From assembly GCF_025118155.1 (NCBI RefSeq), contig NW_026251400.1:310001-374000 (forward strand): a DNA stretch of 64,000 nucleotides, given 5' to 3'. Each line of letters opens with the position of its first letter. The stretch's first letter is position 1. The notes below the pieces were generated by a model. That model did no database searches, had not been told where the DNA came from, and saw nothing but the letters and a program-made list of their open reading frames with translations. Shown here in pieces: positions 51,208-62,100 of this stretch. Source of the stretch: Cokeromyces recurvatus. Its lineage: Eukaryota; Mucoromycota; Mucoromycetes; Mucorales; Mucoraceae. A program made the position numbers and the translations under genes.

Positions 51208-51742
51208 AAGAAGTACGTTGAGACTTGTCAATAAGTTTATTAAAAGTAAAATCAATACAAGTATTGTTCTTAGTTATAAGTTATACAAAATAAGGGTGAA
51301 TAATGTAAGAGTATTTATATATTTTGTGAATAAGGATGATGAGTAATAAGAAGATAAAAATATAACAAATTGTATTTGATAATATAATTATAGAAGGATT
51401 ACTAAGAGTTATAATTATAGATTCATGTCTTTAGTATATATTTATTTTTATAACTAATACGTGTATTCTGAGTAGAATCAATTATTACGCGTATTTGTAT
51501 TATTCTTAGTTTACCCCAGTTTAACTTGTATAAAGTTATTTTTATAAATTTATATTCAGCAGAACAATAATAAAAGAAAGTATATTTTTAGATGTAGGAC
51601 TTTTTATTAATTAATTATTTTTCTATACAAGGGTAAATATACTAAATATGTTTATAGAGAAAATTATTATACAAATGCACTATGTATTCTATTATGACTA
51701 TTTATCTTATTGAATTAAGTTATAAATCTTACAACCATGACA
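51208..51742 (+). repeat. Long direct repeat, copy A (535 bp)
   Basis: Shares its whole length with 51973-52495, estimated by eye at over 90% identity, beginning AAGAAGTACGTTGAGACTTG and ending CTTACAACCATGACA. Small indels separate the two. The outermost bases TGTCA and TGACA lie near both ends and are inverted, as in LTRs. However, 17 shared bases before TGTCA make the LTR boundary uncertain. Either a decayed LTR pair or a local tandem duplication. Confidence 0.8.
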
Positions 51743-51972
51743 GGTCTAAGGATAAGATGTAAATCGGAAAAATGTTAGTTACGACCGTCTAAGATATGTT
51801 GTTGACAATGAAGTGTTAGTGATTTTAATATTATTACATGGAGCGGATCAAGAGAGAGTTAGGATAGAATTCCTTAAATAAATTTATGATCCGCATGTTT
51901 AATCATGAAACATGACATTATAAGTCGGCTCATGACATAATTGAAATATAAATAAAAAAATAAAATAGAAAT

Positions 51973-52495
51973 AAGAAGTACGTTGAGACTTGTCAATAAG
52001 TTTATTAAGAGTTAAGTTCAATATCCATATTGTTATTCTGTTAATAAGGGTTAATAATGTAAGAGTATTTATATATTTTGTGAATAAGGATGATGATCAG
52101 TAATAAGAAAATAAAAATATAACAAATTATAGACAATGATTATTAAGAGTTATAATTATAGATATAGATATAGATTCATGTCTTTTGTATATATTTATTT
52201 TTATAACTAATACGTGTATTCTGAGTAGACTTAGTTATTACGCGTATTTGTATTATTCTTAGTTTACCCCAGTTTAACTTGTATAAAGTTACTTTTATAA
52301 ATTTATATGCAGCAGAACAATAATAGAAGAAAGTTTATTTTTAGATGCAGGACTTTTTATTAATTAATTATTTTTCTATACAAGGGTAAATATACTAAAT
52401 ATGTCTATAGATAGAATTATTGTACAAGTGCATTATATATTTTATTATGACTATTTATCTTATTGAATTAAGTTATAGATCTTACAACCATGACA
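51973..52495 (+). repeat. Long direct repeat, copy B (523 bp)
   Basis: Second copy of the 51208-51742 repeat, separated from it by only 230 bp that contain no reverse-transcriptase or gag frame. If the copies are LTRs, the element is a very short non-coding one (TRIM-like) or has lost its interior. Confidence 0.8.
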
Positions 52496-54224
52496 TGAGA
52501 ACGACCTTGTTGGCTCGTGTCTTGAGTCCTCTGTTGTTGTCCCTGCCTTTCAGTTTGGACTTCTACTCTTTCAGTTTGTCTCCTATCCTCCCTGGAGTGT
52601 TTAAATAATTAAGATCCCTTACTTGTTGGCAGTCTTAATGATGATCATAATGATTAATTTATCCCCCATTTCCCTCCTGCCATTAGATAATGTGCTTTCC
52701 GAGCTCATCTTCGTAATACATCAATAATGATCAAAAGGTTGCTTGTATTTAAAATACCTATAAAAATATAAAATCTTCAGCCTATAACCAATAGCGTAAT
52801 CCAATTTCTAATTTTAATTTTCAGAGAAGTATATGCATACAAATGATCTACAGCTGGGTTGTTGGCTATTTCCATATAAGGAAATCCCTCCTACTGGGCA
52901 TTGTGTGACAAAAATCCTTCTTTTAATCTAACGATGGTAGAGAGATTTTACAAAACGTCTTCATTATGTAAAATATTACATTATATAATAATAACGTTAA
53001 GCCTCATAGTGCATTACGTCGTGCTGAGATTAGTGGAAAAAAGTGATTTTTTATTGTGTGCGTGTTGTGATTGTAGTAGCCTTTATAATTAAGTTAATAG
53101 AAATAAACCATCATTTATTATATAATAAAGAGGTTATTCAAATAAAACTAATATATCGCGCTTCACAGCATAATATTCATTCTACTCTCAGTTTTGATAA
53201 TAGTCATTGTTTGAGTATTCGAGCATTAAAAATAATTATATACATTATATTATGTAATAATAATAATTCAATAGGATTATGACTGTTATATTCAATTACA
53301 TAATTATTTATAAGTCATACATATTATATATAGATAGCTATAAAGATAAATGTTGTTATGTAATAATATCTTATAGGATAATAATAATAGTAGCATATAA
53401 ATAATTGGTATTGCTATAGCTGACATATTCACTGTGAATTAATATTGACGCGTCGCTTACCCCAGAAACAATAATTTAATATTTTTAGTAACAGCGACAG
53501 CTCAGGCAGAAAAGAATAAAAATAGATCTTATTGTAGGCAGAATTATTCGGAGAAAATATTTATGACTAATGCTTTATTATAGCAATATTTGCTTATCCA
53601 AATCATAGTTCTATTAATATCACTTACCTTGCAAAAACATATAAATAACCCTTTACTTTTTCACATAATTTTTCCTTGTACAATTTTTGTATTTTTTTCT
53701 TAATAAAAAAACTACGCGAAGTTTTCACAGACTTGTCTTTTGTTTTTTCTCTTTCTTTAACTTTTTGCTGTCAAAACAGTGCGAAATTCGTCATATTTAT
53801 GAACTATGATAATTTCATAGGAATGATACATTGTTACGTCGATTCGTTTACGTGATATAACAATTATTATCTTTGGTTTTCATATAAATATAAATAGAAA
53901 ATAAAATCCAATTTTGATTTTTAATGCACAGGTTTCGGTAGCAACTGTATAATATTTTTTATTTTGGATATTTTACAAGGAACATTACAACGATGTTGTA
54001 CAGCATGACTACGATGTTGTTGGTTTATTGCCAAATCAGCTGTTCAAAGTACCTTTGTTCATAATACCCTAACTGCTATGTATATTACTACAACAGGAGG
54101 ACATTTAGAGATACCGCATAGGTGCCCTTTAGTTTATACTAGTCTTACGTTTAGTTGTTTGTCGTTTTCTTTTTTTTTTTCTTTCCATTTATCTTTTTTT
54201 TAACCATCTTCCTAAGATTTTACT
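52496..54224. other. Gene-poor interval with repeat debris
   Basis: No supportable gene. A 110-bp stretch at 52497-52608 reads TLLARVLSPLLLSLPFSLDF on the + strand, loosely like a decayed LINE reverse-transcriptase motif (SPLLFN). A single diverged copy of the 21-bp minisatellite unit sits at 53985-54022. Short ORFs at 52901-53282 show nothing recognisable. Confidence 0.4.
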
Positions 54225-55368
54225 ATGACAGGTACGTTTTAAAATAGTGTTAAAGTGACTTCATTGATTTGTAACTGTATATATTTGGTATATTATCGTC
54301 ACTGTTAGACAATATTCAAAACGCTATCACCATTTCTTTGCAATGCACTCCCGGATCGGATGTAGCAAGTAAACTATTATTTAATCACGACGAAATTAAG
54401 CACACTATAGTCAGTTCTTTGACAGGTATATTACGTAACTAATAAACATTTTATATATAAAATATTGAACTAAAACTACTCAAAATAGATGGTAACATTA
54501 ATGGAAAAATGTATACCATTGCCAACAATGAACATCCAGATGGTAAAAGATCTGATGTTATATATATCCCTAAAGAGAAACCGACGGAATCAACCAGACC
54601 AATTACGGTTGAAATCCAGCAAACTCTTGACTGGGCGTTTTTTAGAAGACTAAACAGATATTGTCTCAATATCTGTGATAAATATAAGGTTATGCCATTT
54701 GTTATGGTATTTGCCATAAAAGGCTTTTCAAGTAAGTCTTTTATGAATGAATTTGTCTTGAATGAAGAAGGATATTACACAATATCAACAAATCTTTGGG
54801 CAAAATCATTGAGAATTTACACTCTTGATTCGATTGCGGAAAATGTCAGTATAGAAAAGCTAAATCCAATTATTGCTCTTGCGTATTTCCTTTGTGCGCA
54901 AGAAAAGTCTATAATTGGATTAGAGTTATGTGACAGCGTCCATCTGCAAAAGCTATACTTGTTAGCATACAAAATATTTGAAGAAGCACAGATGGAACAA
55001 AAATCGACTACTGACATAGTAATTGGTTCATTGAAAAATGCTGAAAAGCAGTTTGAAAAAATCCTGAAATGTGCTGAATCAGGAGATTCAAATCAGATAA
55101 ACAAAATAAGAAAGTATGCTGCAAATGGGGCACAATACGTTGGAAAAAAAGAAAACTCCTAGAAGAGGAAGAGGGGGAGTGTGTAACCCCAATAGAAGAA
55201 GATGAAAACGGAGATATATTGTTTGTTAAACAATATATTGAACGTTTGGATGGAAAGAGAATGGACTGGAGAGCTTGCTACTCGGAAGGAGTAGAAAATG
55301 GATATTTTACTTTGTATAATAGTTATTTATCATTAAAGGGTGCCTATCATAAGAATAGGTTATCATAA
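54225..55368 (+). pseudogene. PD-(D/E)XK nuclease-like gene, frameshifted near its 3' end
   Basis: Exons 54225-54231 (7 nt), 54309-54425 and 54489-55162 give 265 aa up to a stop at 55160-55162. The nuclease fold is suggested by DGKRSDVIYIP (Asp in the middle strand) and PITVEIQQTLDWAFFRRLNR with the E-x-Q pair, then CLNICDKYKVMPFVMVFAI. This pattern is familiar from bacterial Rpn/DUF4351-type PD-(D/E)XK proteins that accompany transposases. After the stop, a different frame continues open for about 65 codons (EEDENGDILFVKQYIERL onward) to 55368. The shift lies at an A7 run at about 55143-55150, so it may be real decay or a sequencing error. The adjacent Tc1 relic and the AT-rich flanks suggest a mobile-element neighbourhood. 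The start exon is uncertain. Confidence 0.6.
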
Positions 55369-55436
55369 ATAATTATGTTATTTCTTTTCTTCATTTATTT
55401 ATTCTGATCAAAAGATGTGAAAGAAAGTTTTATTAC

Positions 55437-56109
55437 AGCGACTCACAAAAGTGTGGCAATGTTTTATGATTTCTGTCCTTCCTTAGTGCACAACATAAAT
55501 GAAAAAAGATATATTAATTGAAGTATTTTTAATGGAAAATTGACATTATTTTTATAGCTTCTTAGTCTTATTTATATGCATGAATGTTCAATGTCATTTT
55601 ATGCGTTTTAATCATTTCGCTGCATAACAATTTTTATTTTAAATCATTTAATATCATTATTGAATTAACAAAAGGTTTATTTCTTATTTGATATCGTTTT
55701 TTTTCCTCGAATTCGTTACTAACTTTAACAACATTCCTATTAACACATAAATCATCACATACAATAGAATGAGTTCAATTCTTTACGTTAAAAAGATGGA
55801 TATTTTAGCAAAACTTAATGCTAAGGAGACTAAATATACAAGAAATTGGTTCAAGAAAAATAAAATAAATGTCCTTGAATGGCCCTCATATGCTCACCTG
55901 ATTTGAATCCAATTGAAAAACATTTAGCCTTATCTGAAGTGCAGTGCAAGCTTGCTGTCTATGATAGGCTACCAAAAAAAAACATGGTTGAGTTATGGGA
56001 GCACGTTGCTGATGTTTGGTATAATAAATTTACAGCAGAACTATGCTTGAAACACATAGAAAGCATGTCAAGACATGTTAAAACAGTAATAAAAAGTATC
56101 AAGTACTAA
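55437..56109 (+). mobile_element. Tc1/mariner-type transposase relic
   Basis: The 3' end of a DDE/D transposase survives as SPDLNPIEKHLALSEVQCKL through HVKTVIKSIKY to the stop at 56109. It is preceded in other frames by TRNWFKKNKINVLEWPSY, i.e. the expected sequence just before SPDLNPIE, but split by a frame change at about 55885. Upstream, 55437-55465 reads ACAGCGACTCACAAAAGTGT, resembling the terminal repeat of fungal Tc1-like elements. No matching inverted copy was found downstream of 56109. The N-terminal two thirds, including the first two catalytic Asp, are missing. Confidence 0.7.
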
Positions 56110-56921
56110 ACATTAAAGATACGTTATTTATTCCATTGTCTCAATAAACTATTTGCATTTATACAACTTTTAACATTATATAATGTATATATGCTATAAG
56201 TATTATAAAAAAAAAAAAAAAAAAAAAAAAGAGAGAAGACTTCCGTCTTTCTGCTAGTATATGCTATATAGTAATTTGCTAAATATATTCATATTTTCTT
56301 TTATTTCATTAAATATGATACTAATAATCTCGGTTGAAGTGATATGAAAGGAAATTAACTATTAGCGTGATTTTCAAAATAAAAACGAATGGCATTATAT
56401 TTAAAAAAAAGTAAAATTCATTGACAGAAAAAAAAAATCATGTTATTTTAATCACCTCTTACAAAACCTTTATAATGAGCAGCGGTCAGATTAAGAATAT
56501 ACCGTATATTCAACTATCACAAACATAACGTCACCAAGATGTAATCGTTCATGTTGCACTTCTGAATCTATCACGAGGTTTATATTTATTTGTTGTATAC
56601 ATTAGCAAAATAAAAAGAATTATTTAACATTAAGTAGTGATAATGTGACACTCAAATTAATTGCTCTGTAGAAGGAGAGATCAATTGTTAGACACACAAA
56701 TATAGGCTGTATATCATTATAATATGGTTGGCAGTAGTCGTTGTTAGTATAATTAAAACAATAAATAAATAAAAGGAGCGACTATAGAAAAAGAGATTAT
56801 GAAATACAATAGAGCTGAAAGGATATACATTAGAATATTGATTAATAATGATTTATATAGGGCTTTAGTATGACTATAAATATTGTATATATGGATTGTT
56901 GTATGATCAATTTACAAAGAT
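56110..56921. other. Intergenic, 812 bp
   Basis: AT-rich spacer between the transposase relic and the 3' end of the ADF-H/PH gene. An A-run lies at 56208-56230. No gene is seen. Confidence 0.5.
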
Positions 56922-58815
56922 TTATTCTATAGAAGAATAGGATATAAGTCCCTGATTTAAAGTGGTATAGATTTGTTTTCCTGTTTTCTTATCATCAGCT
57001 AATATCTGATATGAATCGCCTTGTTTATTGTGAATCACATAGGCATTGGGTACATATGTTTCTTCGTCTTCATCTATTCTTCCAACTCTTTTGATATTTG
57101 AATAAGGAATAATAGTCATGGCTTCCTTTTGCTATATAAATTTAACTTGTATGAATACTAACATGTATTAAAAGATAAGGATGTTTATTACCATTTCATC
57201 TTTAAAGAATACTAAGCCATGTGTATCTATAATAAAATATCGACGTTTCCAAAACTATTCTATTCAAGTTAGATATACAATTTCACTACTAGGTACTTTT
57301 TTATTGCACATGTACCTGACAAGTATTCGTTTGTACAGACATAAAGCCTGTCATAACTATAGTTCGACAAGTCTAGAAATAGGGTGTATATAAATGTATA
57401 TATATAAGTTCATCTGTTATATGATAAAGACAATGATGATCTAAATACCTCCTTTGGCTTTTCGACTTTTTTATCAGTTTGACTTTCTATTAAAGTACTA
57501 CTAGAATCTTTTAAAGTCTTTTTTTCTTCTTTATGAAAACTCTTTTCTTCATTAGAAATGAGAATAGGTTTGATAGAAGGTGGCTGCTGTTGCTGTTGCT
57601 GTTTTTTTAATTTGCGTTGCTGTAATTCTTGCTGCCACTTTGGTATTTCCTTTCTTTTTAATAATTCATTCTCATTGAATGATTTATTGATAAATTTTTC
57701 CTCTCGTTGTTCATATTGGGATTGTCTAAATCTTGCTTCTTCTAATTCCTTTTTCTTTGATAGTTGGTATTGTAACATTAACTCTGTTTGTTCTTGAAGA
57801 CGTGTATCAGGATCTTTATCTGTAACAGAAGGAGAGTTTATGAATGTATGATCATCTGTAGTAAAATGATGATGATGATGATTAAGAAGGGAATAATCAT
57901 TCGTAAAAGAAGATGAAGCAACAGAGGTAGGTGTAGAAGGTGTAGGTGTAGGTGTAGATGACATTCGATCGGACATAGCGTCTTCATAAAATGATGATGG
58001 CTCATCCGTTAGTAACGCTGTAGTGTTGAGTTGCAAAATAGGATAACCCTCTACGGGTGAAGATGTCCCTGATCTTCGCTTTTGTTGTTGTTGTGATAGA
58101 TTAAAAGAAGATCGTTTCGAGACAAGTGTTGATCTAGGACGAACCTTTTTCGCTTGATGACCTCCTAACTTTAATCGTGTGTGTATGTTTGTGTCACTTA
58201 AATCAGATAAATTAGAAGCAGTAATCTGTGCATGAGAGATTTTCAAAATATTAGCAATGGTTCGACTATGTACAAGCGCTCTAGCTTCATAAAAAAAATA
58301 AATAAATAAATATATCATCAGTTTATAATTGCACATGTCTTTATAAAATATGTATATATGAGTACCTCTTCGGACGCCACTAAGCAAATATATACATACA
58401 TGTATTTCAATATTAAAAATATAATTTTTATTCTAAATAAAAAAAAAAATCTATCATTATTACCTTATACTGTCTGGTATATAAGTTATTGAAATAAATT
58501 TATCTTCAATCCTGACATAACCAAATAAGATTTCATTTGTTAAATTATTTCGAAACTCGCTTTATAAAGAATGATTACTATACAACATGATATACTGTAA
58601 TAATTATGTCCTAACCTTAATCCATTTATACCAGTAGCATATAAAGAGATTATATCTCTAGTATCTTTATAACCTAATATTAACCTTTTTATTTTTTTTT
58701 TATAATATGTAATCATCATTACACTTGTTATTATTTATTCTTACCAGTTTATAGGCTCATCTTCAGTCATTGCAATGTAAGCATGACTTATTCGAGGATC
58801 ATTAACATTACACAT
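56922..58815 (-). CDS. ADF-H (coactosin/cofilin-fold) plus C-terminal PH domain protein
   Basis: Predicted actin-regulating protein. Seven exons: 58815-58745, 58684-58616, 58559-58464, 58379-58366 (14 nt), 58284-57449, 57254-57192, 57131-56922; 452 aa. Residues ~1-110 form an ADF-homology domain of coactosin/Abp1 type: DPRISHAYIAMTEDEPINW, LILGYKDTRDI, LYATGINGL, FGYVRIEDKFISITYIPDS, VRRARALVHSRTIANIL. A long disordered middle with poly-His (HHHHHF), Ser/Thr-Pro and a Gln/Lys coiled coil (ARFRQSQYEQREEKF) follows. The last ~90 residues look like a PH domain: FWKRRYFIIDTHGLVFFKDE, MTIIPYSNIKRVGRID, VIHNKQGDSYQI. The 14-nt exon at 58366 is needed to link PDSI-S to GVRRA in phase. ADF-H + PH in one chain is not an arrangement I recall as common. 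A 5' exon beyond 58815 cannot be excluded. Confidence 0.8.
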
Positions 58816-59010
58816 TTCTCTATTTGAATAAAAGAAAAAATAAAAATAAAAATAAAAAAATAAAAATGATAATAATAAAAAAAAAAAAAGAGATGATACT
58901 TATTTATCTTCTGTAGGACGAAAGGAAGTGCTTATAATTTATAAATGTCATGTACAACACCAGAATTTATTTCTCGTGTATATCATTTACACAAAAAGAA
59001 TAATTTCTCG

Positions 59011-59053
<43 letters not shown>

Positions 59054-59161
59054 TAAAACGTGGTATAATAATGACAGTAAATGTTACTATCAAGACATAT
59101 TATATAACCTTTTGTATTGACCATTTATATATTTGTGCAGAACTTTCCCCTTTCCTTTTGT
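58816..59161. other. Intergenic, 346 bp with T40 tract
   Basis: Upstream of the ADF-H gene and downstream of DIS3L (both - strand). It contains a 40-nt T run at 59012-59051. A + strand ORF spanning the tract (58945-59175) is dismissed. Confidence 0.5.
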
Positions 59162-62100
59162 TTAAAGCTCAATAACAGCTTTACTTTCAATAATGGACAG
59201 CTTTCTAAACTTTTCAAGCAATTCGTACATTGATGAAGACTTCTTTTTCTTTTTACTTTGCTCTGTAGGCTTTTTTTTTTCTTCTTCTTCTTCTTCAATA
59301 GCATGCAACATCTCCGTATTTGTCATCCTAACGAGTTTAGTAGAAGCGAGTTCAATATGTTCAAAATCGACCAATGTCATATAGACCATATGGCGATGAG
59401 CATGTGATTTTCGTAACTTCAAAGATACCTGTACATGATCGAATAAATTAAATTGTATAGGGTTAGGCAAGTCAGTAGAATGAACAGAGATGCTGTTCGG
59501 CATATCGATTTCTATTCTACAATTGGGAATAGTTTCATTTTCATCTAAAAGAAAGAGAAAGAGAGAGAGAGAAAGGTTAAAGATATATTGACAGCCTATT
59601 TTTTATTTATATATGCATCTATTTTTACTACCCTTAGTTTCCTTTCCAGTAATTAAAGACAAAGGAACACTTGGTTCACCATTTTTATCCTTAAGATACA
59701 CTGGCCCCTTTAAACCAAGTCTAAAGAAAAAAGGTTAATTCAATAATTTTGATTTTTTTTTTTAATACACTTTACCTTGGCACAAATACATAGAATCCAT
59801 TTGATCTAATTTCTGAAATAACACCTCTTTCGATAAGTGATGTATCATTAGAAGTCTAAAATGCACAAAGACTATTAAGTTAGTACTCATTTGATTACTT
59901 TTATATATATACATATTTATATACTTTACGTGCTGTAGTACATAAAGACTTTGAAACAATTCTGTGGAATCCTAAGGAAATGTAAATATTCATATATGTC
60001 TATATTAAAAATTGAGATGGATCAAATTACAATCTACTTACTCTTTGAGCAAACTTGGACTCTCTTGATTTTAAATTTAGATTTTCACAAATACTAGCAA
60101 TGGATGCATCTTTAAACATAACAGATCCACGGTCATGATTGTCCTTTATGGCAGTTGGATCCTGAACACATGTAAGTAATTGTCGATGTGCAATGATATC
60201 TGCATATCTACGAATAGGCGACTAGATAGATTCTGTTAGAATATGAAAGATGATACACTTTTTTTTTACTATATACATACTGTAAAGTGAGTATAAAATT
60301 CAAGTGCTAAACCATAATGATAGTATTCATAAGCTGGGTAATGACCAGAAGATATATATCCTGCTTCATTCATGGCTACAGTGGCCATGGTTTTTAATAA
60401 TCTTGCTATTTCAGGATCGTCTTTGCATCCTCTACTAATCTCCTCGAGTGACTGAGCTAATGTTTTATTAGATGAAAAGTCTATTGAAAATCCCTAAATG
60501 AGTCATTTATTAGTCCCATGATACAAAATGATCATTATTATTATTATTATTATTTACTCTGCTTTTTGCTGCTTTCACTAGTCCTTCAAATTGGCTTTTA
60601 GTTGGAGGTGGATGGTGTCTAAGAATGGCAGATTCTTTAAAGCCTTCATAAATTCGTTTACCAACTGATGCATTTGCTAGAATCATAGCTTCTGCTACTA
60701 ATCCATGAATCTCTAAACTATGCTTAGGAAGTAAATAAAGCAAAATTGAAGGGTTAAGATAATATAATAAACTATCTCTATCTCTATTTTCTTTTCTTTA
60801 ATATAAATATATATGTATGCATCTATATTTGTACATTTATAATATAATAAAAGGATATTTATATCAGTGATTTCATGTTGATCTGTAATTTTAAATTTGA
60901 CTTCAGATCCTTCTAACTCTAAAGCACCTTTAGCTAAGCGTCTTTCCTATTAAAAAAAAATAAAAAGGTTAGTATTATCCTCACTTTTTTTTTGTTTTTA
61001 GTTACTCTCATCACACGTAGAACTTCTGCAAGCTTTATAATACATGGTTTTAATTTTTTACATAAAATTGAGTCTAATATAAACTAATTACTAACTGAAC
61101 ATAAAAAAAAGATTGGCTTAATAAATAACAAACCTAAACCAGTTGCAACACTTTTTCCATCTAAAAGTTGTTGCGCTTGTTCATATTCCATTTCACAACT
61201 TGACCTTATAATCGATCTTCCAAACCATGTGTCCAAAATTTGATAATCTTTGTTTAATGTCCAAATAACAGAAACAGCGTAACGATCGACTTTATGTCTT
61301 AAGGAACATACTCTTTCACTGAGTACAGATGGAAGCATATCAAAGCGTCTATCTGCTAAATAAACGGTGGTTCCTCTGAATATAGATAAACATTAATAAT
61401 GAAAAGTAGAATAAGAGGAATAGTTTCTATTTTTTTTTTTTTACCTTGATTTTGCTTCTAGATCAGTGATATAATTTTCTTTTACAAAGTAACTAACATC
61501 TGCAATATGAACACCGAGTTCGATTTTTCCATCGTCTAGTTCTTTTATAGAAAGTGCATCTGGAGAAAGAAGAAAAAGAAAAAGATTCATTTATAATTAC
61601 TTTTTTTTTTGTCTTTCCTTCTATTTTAATAATGTACCATCAATATCTTGACAGTTAGGAGGATCAATACTAAAGACAGTCAAATTTCTCAAATCTCTTC
61701 TTTGAAGTATTTCATCCTATATAATAATAATTAGATGATTACGAATCTATTTAAAAGAAGATAAAGTGGTATAGAATATTACCTTTTCCGGTGTCCATGG
61801 ATTTTCAGTAGTATCGATTGGCATTTCCTTTAATGACATTTCACTAAAACCTTGACTAGCCTGAGATACTGAAATTGAATGTTCAACTAAAATAGCAGAT
61901 ATCTCTGTATCCAATTGATGAATGGGACCTAAAGAACGAACAAAATGGCCATTTGGATATTGTGAATGAATTGGCCTATAAACCAAAAAAAAAAAAAAAA
62001 AAAAAAAGTAGAGTATTAATAGTTAATAATACTATATTCTATGATATGATATGATATTATAGATTACCAATTATCAATACGAACAACTATACGTTGATTT

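Noticed and set aside
56812..56830. U12-like word ATATCCTTT on the - strand
   Set aside because: It lies downstream of the ADF-H stop codon with no branch element or exon that needs it.
60510..60743. Separate ORF starting [11 protein letters not shown]
   Set aside because: It is exon 14 of DIS3L read into the AT-AC intron; the ATG lies inside the intron.
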